A stretch of 45,295 bases of DNA from Bacillota bacterium (GTDB lineage Bacteria > Bacillota > Clostridia > Lachnospirales > Anaerotignaceae), in NCBI GenBank assembly GCA_022791155.1, contig JAAVYN010000022.1, forward strand, positions 1-45,295, written 5' to 3'. The translations under genes and the position numbers were made by a program. Positions 17,135 through 24,232 of this stretch are shown here, piece after piece. A model generated the notes under the pieces. It was given only the letters and a program-made list of their open reading frames with translations, was not told the DNA's origin and did not search any database. The first letter of the stretch is position 1. Each line of letters starts with the position of its first letter.

Positions 17135-18268
17135 ATGTTGGAAGCTATGATTTTTACAAATGAAAAGGAAGGATATGTGAATTTGGCAAAGGAATTGAAG
17201 GGAAGCAATGGAAGAACGGCGGGGGGCAATGCTTATTTTGATTTAATAAACAATTCATGTTTAAGTGGACTTATTGGAAAAGACAGGGGAAGAAACAGAT
17301 ATTATGATCTATATGAAGATATTGAAAGAAATTTGGCTTCAAAAAAGTATTCACATGTAGTTTCAAAATATAAAATTACTAAAAACAATTGCAAAAAAGA
17401 GTTAAGCAAAATGTTTGAGCCTGTTGCAAAAATAATTATAAGAGATATTTTGAATGCAAAAAAGAAAGACGTATATATAAAAAATAAAAATGCTGCGCAA
17501 ATTATCACTGCGTTAAATCAATTGAAGCTGTGCGGCATATCAATGCTTGATAAAGTGATTTCAAAAACAAATGAACTCAATTGGTATATAGATATTAATG
17601 AAAATAAAGTGAAACAACTGCAAAAATTGCTTAATGAGCTTGGCTATGGCCCGCTGAAAGAGAATGGAATTTATGATGAAAAAACTGACAGAGCGTGGAC
17701 AAAGTTTGTTATCGAATTGGAAACAGGAGATTTTATAAAAATGACTAATTCTCAAGTTTCTAAAGCGAATGTGATGATTGAATCAGTGGGAACACTTCAG
17801 GTTATAGAAGATAGTGTAAATATATTCAGTCGTTGGAGATTAAATGAGTTATCAAAAAATATAAATGGAGCTTCAAAAATAGTGAAGGTTGGAAGAAAAA
17901 CCATATTAGTTTCAAGCATAGCATTAGACGCCCTTGAATTGGGTTTGGCAATTGAAAATGATTTGACAGATGCAGACAAAAAAATAGGAAAAAAGACATG
18001 GTCAACGGCAGCAGTGATAGGCGGAAGCTGGGTTGGATATTTATCGGGGATTGGCTTGGGGACATTAACTAAGCTTGGAGTTGGCAAACTGATAAGCAGC
18101 ACAGTTGGGGGAGCTCTTGGAAGCTCTGTTGCAGGGCCGGCGGGGACTGTTGCAGGAGCAACTGTCAGCTTTTTTATGTGCATAATATTATCAGATTGTT
18201 TTGGAAATTTGGGAGGATATGTTGTTGAAATAGTGATCGAAGATGATGTGTATACAGAACAGAGATAA
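17135..18268 (+). CDS. Possible effector: peptidoglycan-binding-like motif and glycine-zipper C-terminus
   Basis: 377 residues from the first ATG. No good ribosome binding site precedes it (an alternative ATG is at 17147), so the true 5' end may be lost or the start non-standard. Residues ~1-150 are lysine/asparagine-rich and unrecognised. Residues ~160-190 (KQLQKLLNELGYGPLKENGI, then YDEKTDRAW) look like a peptidoglycan-binding repeat. Residues ~245-360 form a hydrophobic, glycine- and alanine-rich segment (GIGLGTLTKLGVG, GGALGSSVAGPAGTVAGA), a glycine-zipper pattern common in pore-forming and polymorphic toxin proteins. The base composition is more AT-rich than neighbouring genes, which suggests transfer. 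The function is inference. Confidence 0.5.
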   Translation: MLEAMIFTNEKEGYVNLAKELKGSNGRTAGGNAYFDLINNSCLSGLIGKDRGRNRYYDLYEDIERNLASKKYSHVVSKYKITKNNCKKELSKMFEPVAKIIIRDILNAKKKDVYIKNKNAAQIITALNQLKLCGISMLDKVISKTNELNWYIDINENKVKQLQKLLNELGYGPLKENGIYDEKTDRAWTKFVIELETGDFIKMTNSQVSKANVMIESVGTLQVIEDSVNIFSRWRLNELSKNINGASKIVKVGRKTILVSSIALDALELGLAIENDLTDADKKIGKKTWSTAAVIGGSWVGYLSGIGLGTLTKLGVGKLISSTVGGALGSSVAGPAGTVAGATVSFFMCIILSDCFGNLGGYVVEIVIEDDVYTEQR

Positions 18269-18299
18269 TTTAACAAACAAAAAATTCTGAATGAAAAAG

Positions 18300-18331
18300 A
18301 AAGAGACGGCGTGTTGAACAGCCGTCTCTTT
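18300..18331. terminator. Bidirectional terminator between convergent genes
   Basis: A perfect 11-pair stem, AAAGAGACGGC / GCCGTCTCTTT, with T-rich flank on the plus strand. It serves the gene ending at 18268 and probably the subtilase ending at 18338. It is identical to 16070-16101. Confidence 0.75.
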
Positions 18332-18337
18332 TTGACG

Positions 18338-19219
18338 TTATGGCCATTCACTTGTTCCGCGGAAAACGGAGCCAATGTCCAAAAGCCCGTTTTGGCCTTT
18401 GTTTTTTGTTATTATATTTTTCACTTTTCCGGCTGAAAGGCTGCTGTTGAACTGCAATATCAACGCACAGGCGCCACTGATCATTGGGGTTGACATTGAC
18501 GTGCCGCTCATTTTAACATAGTTTGTGTCAACAACTCTGTCAACGCCGCGTCTTTTGCCTGTGAATGAAAAATCGCTGGCTTTGCACGATATTATGTTTT
18601 CGCCGGGAGCAAATATATCGGGCTTGAAATAAACAGTGTTTTTATCTTTTATTTTGAACACAGAGGGCTCTTCAACGCTTCCAACAGTCAATATGCGCGG
18701 GCTTATGCCCGGCGAGGCTATGCCATGGCTTTCATCGTTTCCGGCGGCGCACACAACCACAACGCCGCTTTCCCAAAGTGAGTTGACAGCTTTGATCAGT
18801 GGCGACGACACGCTTTTGTCATCGGTGCCAATTGAAAGGTTAACAATTCTTATGTTATATTTTTCTTTGTTGAAATGCACCCATCTGAGGGCGTTTATGG
18901 CGGCTGTGGCCGTTCCGTTGCCCATTTCGTCAAGTATTTTCAGCGAAATTATGTTGCTTTCAACGGCAACCCCGTGATATTTTCCGCCGCTTAAATAGCC
19001 GTTTCCCGCGGCTATTCCAGCCACGTGCGTGCCATGGCCATTGTCATCATATGGCCGGGATATGTTGTTCACAAAATCCTTGAAAGCAACTATTCGGTTA
19101 TATGGCAATGTGAAATCCTTCAAAGGACAAATTCCGGTGTCAAGAACAGCAATTCCAATGCCTCTCCCGGTGATTGAGGGAGGGGCTTTTGCGTTTATTG
19201 TTTCCAACGCGTTGATCAT
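18338..19219 (-). CDS. Subtilisin-like serine protease (S8), intracellular type
   Basis: 293 residues. The catalytic triad is complete: Asp in VLDTGICPL, His in NGHGTHVAG and Ser in GTSMSTPMISG, with the oxyanion Asn in CAAGNDES. There is no signal peptide or propeptide, so it resembles intracellular or minimal subtilases. The ribosome binding site is weak (GGATGTG), and the start at 19219 is the first ATG of the domain. Its last 34 codons and terminator are duplicated at 16070-16204. It is convergent with the possible effector gene. Confidence 0.9.
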   Translation of the reverse strand: MINALETINAKAPPSITGRGIGIAVLDTGICPLKDFTLPYNRIVAFKDFVNNISRPYDDNGHGTHVAGIAAGNGYLSGGKYHGVAVESNIISLKILDEMGNGTATAAINALRWVHFNKEKYNIRIVNLSIGTDDKSVSSPLIKAVNSLWESGVVVVCAAGNDESHGIASPGISPRILTVGSVEEPSVFKIKDKNTVYFKPDIFAPGENIISCKASDFSFTGKRRGVDRVVDTNYVKMSGTSMSTPMISGACALILQFNSSLSAGKVKNIITKNKGQNGLLDIGSVFRGTSEWP

Positions 19220-19321
19220 AGTTACACATCCATAAAAATCGGTTCAATACCATTTTATGGACATAAGCCGAAAACTGTGATTGAACATATTGCGGCTTGT
19301 ACCGATAAAAATTTCATTTTT

Positions 19322-19352
19322 CAGTCAATATTTTTGCCATGGGCGCATAGAA
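19322..19352 (+). promoter_or_regulatory. Possible SigE-type (mother-cell) promoter
   Basis: CATAGAAT at 19345-19352 is one mismatch from the SigE -10 consensus CATACAMT, and GTCAATATT at 19323-19331 approximates its -35. The gene downstream is a spore-type cysteine-rich protein, which makes sporulation control plausible. Confidence 0.3.
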
Positions 19353-19390
19353 TTGACTATAAACCAAATGTTTTTAGGAGGATTATAACA

Positions 19391-19606
19391 ATGGGTTTTT
19401 TTGGTTGCAACAATAACAACTGCGAGGAAGGCAACAACATTCTTTGGATCATCATTCTTCTTTTCCTTTTCTGCGGATGCGGAAATAATGTTGGAGGAGC
19501 AAACACTGACGACTGCTCATGGATCATCATTCTGATTCTTCTTCTGTGCTGCTGTGGCTGCGGAAACAGCATTGGCGGAAATGGCTGCGGAATGTGCGAA
19601 GCATGA
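19391..19606 (+). CDS. Cysteine-rich hydrophobic small protein (chorion high-cysteine / YjcZ-like)
   Basis: 71 residues from the ATG at 19391, with TAGGAGGATT upstream; the frame runs back to 19277 without such a site. Two internal copies of the same block are visible, NILWIIILLFLFCGCGNNVGG and CSWIIILILLLCCCGCGNSI, each a hydrophobic helix followed by a cysteine/glycine cluster. Similar small proteins in Clostridia are named chorion class high-cysteine proteins and are thought to be spore-associated. About 12 cysteines in 71 residues suggest cross-linking or metal binding. The function is not established. Confidence 0.8.
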   Translation: MGFFGCNNNNCEEGNNILWIIILLFLFCGCGNNVGGANTDDCSWIIILILLLCCCGCGNSIGGNGCGMCEA

Positions 19607-19634
19607 GAAACAACAGGTGAAAAAATGTTTTGAG

Positions 19635-19672
19635 CGGCACTGTGCATAACCGGGAAAGCCGTGCCGCAAAAA
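19635..19672. repeat. Inverted repeat after the cysteine-rich gene
   Basis: GCGGCAC and GTGCCGC flank about 20 bases. On the plus strand the stem is followed by A's rather than T's, so it is a weak terminator candidate. The rest of 19673-20008 shows no supported feature. Confidence 0.4.
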
Positions 19673-20008
19673 ACAAAAACACAGAGCCAAAGGCTCAAAT
19701 GTACATTAAAAATTGTTTGGCAACAATGCGCGGTTCCGTTTTTGCGGGCCGCGCCTTTTTTTGCATGAAAGCGAGAAGCCGGAAATTTTTGCAAAAATGT
19801 GTGGACTGCTGTGCTTGTTTGGCGCATTCATATGGGGTTAGAAATTTTGGGCCTTGTGTGATAAAATCATTTTTTGGCGTGGAAATTGAAACGGATTTGC
19901 TGAATTTGCTTTGTAAGAGCTATTTGTTTATGGCTGCTAACTTGAAATCAAACCAACAACCACAACCCCTCCCATTTCAAACTCAACAAAAAATCATTTG
20001 GGAAAAGT

Positions 20009-20197
20009 TTTTCAAAAGGTTTTGACATCACAGCGGCGCAGCATGAAGGAAGCGAATTGTTTAAAAGAGAGGTTTGTGCAGAGGTTTTGCCAAAAGCGGA
20101 ATATTCACTCACGGCGCTGGAAGAAAGCCTCACGCCTGTGCTTCACGCGCTGCAAAATTGGGGCGAAGAATATAAACTGAAATGTGACGGAAAATGA
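20009..20197 (+). pseudogene. Remnant of an HxlR-family regulator
   Basis: The reading frame ending at TGA 20195-20197 encodes SELFKREVCAEVLPKAEYSL, then TALEESLTPVLHALQNWGEE. That is the C-terminal wing and last helix of HxlR regulators (compare RNEYPQIPPKVEYSL...LCIWGE in the intact gene at 22443). The N-terminal half with the recognition helix and start codon is missing. Confidence 0.65.
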
Positions 20198-20299
20198 CAG
20201 GTGTTGCGGGCAGAAATTTTTGTTTACATACAAACAAATTTTGTGATATAAAAATTATTGAAATTCAATAATATAAATTCAGCCGAAGGAGGGTTTTGC

Positions 20300-20485
20300 A
20301 TGAAAAAGTATGAATATGTAAGGATAAGAGGAAACAAGTTTATAGGCGCAATTTTTGAGGAGCACAGAAAAGTGATTGATGACTATGCCCTGAAAGGTTT
20401 TTCATACGTTGGATTCATTCCTGTGGAAATCAGCGACTATGGAAAAATCAAGGAGATTGATTTGATTTTTGAGAAAGAAAAATGA
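20300..20485 (+). CDS. DUF4177-domain small protein
   Basis: 61 residues from the ATG at 20300, with GAAGGAGGG upstream. The sequence KKYEYVRIRG, EEHRKVIDDYALKGFSYVGF and the charged end fit the DUF4177 family of small bacterial proteins of unknown role. It stands alone between the HxlR remnant and the tRNA-like element, which is on the opposite strand. Confidence 0.8.
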   Translation: MKKYEYVRIRGNKFIGAIFEEHRKVIDDYALKGFSYVGFIPVEISDYGKIKEIDLIFEKEK

Positions 20486-20734
20486 GCCATGCACAACACA
20501 TTGCCATGTGCAAAACTGAATTGCGAAGCTTGCAGATGTTTTCTGTTTTGTGCAAAAATGGCCTTGAACATGAAAATGAGCTATGTTTGGTTTGAAGGGC
20601 TGTTTTGACGGCCCAAATGATTTGAGCAAAAAAGCGGCAGTTTCCCCGTGGCCCGCCCTCGTTTCGACGGTTGGCGTTAAGGTGATGAATGTGCTTTGTG
20701 TTTGTGCATTTGTGACATTGCTGGGCATAAGTTT

Positions 20735-20845
20735 GAAGCTGGGAATCGAACCCATGTATGCGCCCGACATACGCCGATGAGTGCAGTTCATTCTCAACTG
20801 CAGTGAGATCGCGCCCACACCGCCGGCCCTACCTTCTGCCGCTTG
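20735..20845 (-). ncRNA. tRNA-like RNA next to the DIP1984 gene
   Basis: It begins right after the stop of the DIP1984-family gene on the same strand. Read on the minus strand it contains a T-arm (TGGG-TTCGATT-CCCA, with the canonical TTCGA loop), a variable-arm-like hairpin just before it (GTATG-TCGGGCG-CATAC) and a long anticodon-like arm TGCAGTT-GAGAATG-AACTGCA. CGAT/ATCG and, past a bulge, GCG/CGT extend the base of that arm. No acceptor stem of seven pairs, no D-loop GG and no CCA end can be found, so it is not a normal tRNA. Its position suggests it is the partner RNA of the upstream protein. The 5' and 3' ends are approximate. Confidence 0.6.
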
Positions 20846-20850
20846 TTTTG

Positions 20851-21303
20851 TCAAATCAATTCGGTTGTCCAGTTGAGCTCCTGAATTTTTCCGTCGGTTT
20901 CACGCAGTTCTTTGGAGAATTTGTCAACCTGTTTTTGCAGTTTTGAAACGGGAATTGTGCTCACTATTTTTATTTCGGTCTTTGAATAGCGATCTGTTTT
21001 GCGGCTGGCGCTGTCAAGAAAGCTTCGCATTATGCTTATGCGTTTTTTGAGACAGTCTCTTTGGCCAATCAATTCTGTCAATGTTTTTCCGTTGTGTTTG
21101 CACATTGCGTTTGTGAGATTTATGCGGCATATCAGTTCTTCAAGGCGCGTGAGCGTTTCGTCAAGCTCTTTCAGCAAAAGCTCTGGAGCTTCAGAAGGGG
21201 CCTCGCCTTCCTGAACTTTTGAATTGTTGTTGAGCCGTGTTTCCAGTTCAGAAAGATGCCTTTGAAGTTCGGCTCTTTCTGACAGTGCTGTGGCAAGTTT
21301 CAT
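20851..21303 (-). CDS. DIP1984 family (DUF6847) coiled-coil protein
   Basis: 150 residues from the ATG at 21303, with GGAGGCAC upstream; the frame opens earlier without a site. Recognised family blocks are ALSERAELQRHLSEL, LNNNSKVQEGE, LEELICRINLTNA, GKTLTELIGQRD, TEIKIVSTIP and the C-terminal ELNWTTEL. The protein is mostly helical with heptad-like leucines at about residues 5-60 and 110-145. The family has no established activity. I recall from surveys of RNA-repair systems that scaffold proteins are paired there with a tRNA-like RNA, and this gene is followed at once by one (20735-20845). No RtcB ligase lies in this window. Confidence 0.85.
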   Translation of the reverse strand: MKLATALSERAELQRHLSELETRLNNNSKVQEGEAPSEAPELLLKELDETLTRLEELICRINLTNAMCKHNGKTLTELIGQRDCLKKRISIMRSFLDSASRKTDRYSKTEIKIVSTIPVSKLQKQVDKFSKELRETDGKIQELNWTTELI

Positions 21304-21783
21304 TTTTGTGCCTCCGTTCATGCCTGACATGGGTTCATGCAATTGATGTTTTGTGGTGTCACAAACATTATATCCATCCAAAACTGTGGCAAACAGCCAA
21401 ATCACAATGGCCAAAAAGTTTCAGAATGAAGTTGATGTTTGAGACAATCCATATTTCTGTTCTGTGTGCAAGTTTTTTATAAATAATACCACTGATCAGG
21501 CAGTATTGCTATATACAAAAAAATAAATTTTCAAAAATGTTTTGCAATGTATAACAAAAAATTTTATGCTTGAAAAAAGCCGGCCTTTTGGCCAGCGGTT
21601 CAAATGCTCACAACATAAAAATCAAAAATGAATTTCTGCACAGAGCATATACCACTGTCATGCAGAAATTCAAAAATGTAATGCACCAAAGCGATTTTTC
21701 AAAAATTTATGAAACGCGTGACTTTTATTTCGCGGTGTGTTCTTGCCAACTGAAAGCAATGCATGTTTATGGCTGTTCCAAAA
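21304..21783. other. Non-coding stretch, no supported feature
   Basis: 480 AT-rich bases between the DIP1984 gene and the reductase. A small hairpin (GCCGGCCTTTTGGCCAGC near 21580-21597) is present. Open frames are short and lack ribosome binding sites. Confidence 0.5.
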
Positions 21784-22341
21784 TTAAACGGATTTTCCTA
21801 ACTCTTCTGCCTCTTTAAGCTGTTTTGGCTTGTTCAAAATGTCTCCAGCATTCATGTTTCCGCCGGCATACACAATTCCGACATTTTTCCAGCCCAAATT
21901 GGAGATTAAGCCCTCATAAAATGCTCTGACAGGTGCAAAATTGCTTTCTGTGTCACCTTCAGCCGGCATGAGCAATGCGCAATCCTTTTTGGGATTTTGA
22001 TAGGCTGAGTTCATTTCAGCCACTGCAAACAAACGATCAAAGGCGCATTTTAACTGCCCGCTTATACCCCAGTAATACATTGGTGAAGCCAGAACCACAA
22101 CGTCGGCCTCTTTATACACGGGATAGATTTTTGACATGTCATCTTTCTGCACACATGGACATTCGCTGTCCTTTCCTCCAGCACAGCAGCCCAGGCAGCC
22201 GTTGATGTTCATTTTTTGCAAGTCAAAACGAGTCACTTCATGTCCGGCAGATTCTGCCCCTTTCACAAAGCTTTTAATCAGTTCATTTGTGTTCCCGTTT
22301 GTGTGCGGGCTTCCGTTTAATATACAAATTTTTTTGCTCAT
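21784..22341 (-). CDS. Flavodoxin-fold NAD(P)H-dependent FMN reductase / iron-sulfur flavoprotein
   Basis: 185 residues with GGAGGTG before the ATG. The FMN phosphate loop is NGSPHTNGNTNEL, then a cysteine cluster GCLGCCAGGKDSECPC as in iron-sulfur flavoproteins, then SPMYYWGISGQLK, the usual FMN-binding loop. Such proteins reduce quinones, nitro compounds or act as electron carriers. The gene is divergent from an HxlR regulator 101 bases away, a classical arrangement for redox- or electrophile-responsive control of a flavin reductase. Confidence 0.88.
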   Translation of the reverse strand: MSKKICILNGSPHTNGNTNELIKSFVKGAESAGHEVTRFDLQKMNINGCLGCCAGGKDSECPCVQKDDMSKIYPVYKEADVVVLASPMYYWGISGQLKCAFDRLFAVAEMNSAYQNPKKDCALLMPAEGDTESNFAPVRAFYEGLISNLGWKNVGIVYAGGNMNAGDILNKPKQLKEAEELGKSV

Positions 22342-22442
22342 ATATATACACCTCCAAATATTATGATATAATTATAACATAGCATACAATATAAATAAAG
22401 TACGCACATTTATATCAGATACTAACTTAAAGGAGAGTATAC

Positions 22443-22781
22443 ATGTTCGAGGAGTATATTGAAAAGTCGAATTTTGAAGACACAGGATTCAGCTATACAC
22501 TGTCGCTGATCAGCGGAAAATATAAAATGACAATTCTCTATTGTCTCATGGAGTTCAAAATTGTTCGCTACAGCGAGCTGAAACGCTACATAAAAACAAT
22601 ATCCCACAAAACGCTCAGCACATCACTGAAGGAACTGGAAAGAGATAAGCTGATTATACGAAATGAATATCCACAAATACCGCCCAAAGTGGAATATAGC
22701 CTTTCTGAAAAAGGAATTTCGCTTATGGAAATATTAGACCAGCTGTGTATATGGGGAGAGAAAAACAAGAAGCAGCTTTAA
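22443..22781 (+). CDS. HxlR-family transcriptional regulator
   Basis: 112 residues with AAAGGAGAG before the ATG. The winged helix-turn-helix is clear: KYKMTILYCL, YSELKRYIKTISHKTLSTSL and the wing KVEYSLSEKGISLMEIL. HxlR proteins are dimeric repressors or activators often sensing thiol or carbonyl stress. It is divergent from the flavin reductase and probably controls it and itself through the shared 101-base region, which contains several AT-rich -10-like boxes and AGTA...TACT half-sites. Confidence 0.9.
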   Translation: MFEEYIEKSNFEDTGFSYTLSLISGKYKMTILYCLMEFKIVRYSELKRYIKTISHKTLSTSLKELERDKLIIRNEYPQIPPKVEYSLSEKGISLMEILDQLCIWGEKNKKQL

Positions 22782-22971
22782 TCAGCATGGAACGGACTTG
22801 TTTTGAGGACACAAAGCAGTTCATAGCACAAGAATTTTGTCTTTGCATCGCTTCAGCAAAATATATTTTTGATGATTTGCAGCGAACATTGAAAAGCTGT
22901 TTGCCTTGTATATTGGAATATTTTGTATTATAATTGACTCTAATAAGCAATGCGGAAGGGGGAATTTGCCA

Positions 22972-24201
22972 ATGATAGCAATTATAGCCGATGATTTGAC
23001 TGGAGCCAACGACACTGGCGTTCAGTATAAGAAAAACGGTTATTCAACAACTGTTAAAATTGTGAATGACAATGATGTTTCCGGGAGCATGTTTCAAACC
23101 TCTGACGTTGTTGTCATCAACACAGACACAAGGCCGCTTCCTAAAAAAGAAGCCTACAACGCCGTTTATAAGCTTGCGGAAAAAATGAAAAGCCTTGAAA
23201 ACATTGAATACATATATAAAAAAGTGGATTCGCTCATGCGCGGCAACCCGGCCCCAGAACTTGAGGCCATCATGGACGCCACAGAAAGCGACATTGCAAT
23301 TGTGGCCTCAGCCTTCCCTGAAAACGGAAGAATTGTCACCGATGGAACGCTTCTCATGCCCGACAACAAGCACGTTGACATAACAAACATATTCAACACC
23401 GAAACAAAACGCAAAGCCATAAACATACGCCTCATAAACATAAGAGAGGGCGCTGAAAGCCTGAAAAAGTTTATGGAAGAGCAAATGGAAAACGGCACGT
23501 CAATTTTTGTTTGCGACACAGTGAGCAACGACGACCTTGCTGTTATAAGCGACGCGGCCATGCTCATTTCGAAAAAGAAGGTTTTTTGTGGAAGCGCCGG
23601 CCTTGCAAAACAGCTTGGAAGAAAAAAGAAGGCTGAAGTGAAATATGACAGCACAATTTTCATTGTTGTTGGCTCCAGAAGCGTCACAACGGCGCACCAG
23701 GTGCGCATGGCAACAGAAAACTTCAAGCTCCCTGTTGTGCTTGTCAGTTCAAAGGATATAATCAACGGCAATGACGAAAGCGCCATTTCAAAAGCTGTTG
23801 GTGAAGCCAAAGAACTCTATTTGAACGGAAGCAAAATTGTTGTGATTGCCATTGACAGCCTTTTTGAGGAATATAACCTTGTGTTGAGAAGCTCGGCTTC
23901 AGAAAACGCAAAGTCGCTCAAAGTTGCTGAAAGCCTTGGAAAAATTGTGAAAACGCTTTATGACACAATAAAGCCGGTGACATTGGTTGCCACAGGCGGC
24001 GACACGGCGTTTCAAATTTGCAGTTTTCTTGGCTCTGACGGCATGGAGCTTGTTGATGAAATTGTCCCTGGCGTTCCCATTGGCATATTGAAAGAGGGAA
24101 TTGCCGACGGAAGCAGCATGGTCACAAAGTCGGGCGGCTTTGGCGAAGATGACACACTTGTTAAAGTCATAAACTATTTAACTGTGAACAGAAAAGAATG
24201 A
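22972..24201 (+). CDS. Four-carbon acid sugar kinase (DUF1537 family)
   Basis: 409 residues from the ATG at 22972 (GGAAGGGGGAA upstream); the frame continues upstream without a site. The N-terminal substrate domain starts IAIIADDLTGANDTGVQ and has KKVDSLMRGN. The C-terminal nucleotide domain has VVGSRSVTTAHQV, VATGGDTAF and KSGGFGEDDTL. Family members phosphorylate D-threonate, D-erythronate or related acids at the 4-position. The next gene encodes the PdxA2-type dehydrogenase that uses such products, so the two form a catabolic module. The exact sugar acid is not determinable here. Confidence 0.88.
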   Translation: MIAIIADDLTGANDTGVQYKKNGYSTTVKIVNDNDVSGSMFQTSDVVVINTDTRPLPKKEAYNAVYKLAEKMKSLENIEYIYKKVDSLMRGNPAPELEAIMDATESDIAIVASAFPENGRIVTDGTLLMPDNKHVDITNIFNTETKRKAINIRLINIREGAESLKKFMEEQMENGTSIFVCDTVSNDDLAVISDAAMLISKKKVFCGSAGLAKQLGRKKKAEVKYDSTIFIVVGSRSVTTAHQVRMATENFKLPVVLVSSKDIINGNDESAISKAVGEAKELYLNGSKIVVIAIDSLFEEYNLVLRSSASENAKSLKVAESLGKIVKTLYDTIKPVTLVATGGDTAFQICSFLGSDGMELVDEIVPGVPIGILKEGIADGSSMVTKSGGFGEDDTLVKVINYLTVNRKE

Positions 24202-24232
24202 AAAATGTGATCAAACGAGAGGAAGCGATATT

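Noticed and set aside
20735-20845. Ordinary tRNA gene (Ser, Leu, Sec or Cys considered)
   Set aside because: The T-arm is good, but no seven- or eight-pair acceptor stem, D-arm with GG or CCA can be placed, and no anticodon loop with U33 fits both arms. It was kept as tRNA-like RNA instead.
20402-20854. 150-residue minus-strand open frame
   Set aside because: It runs through the tRNA-like element (the T-arm reads as GSIPSF, a common artefact over tRNA sequence) and lacks a coding signature.
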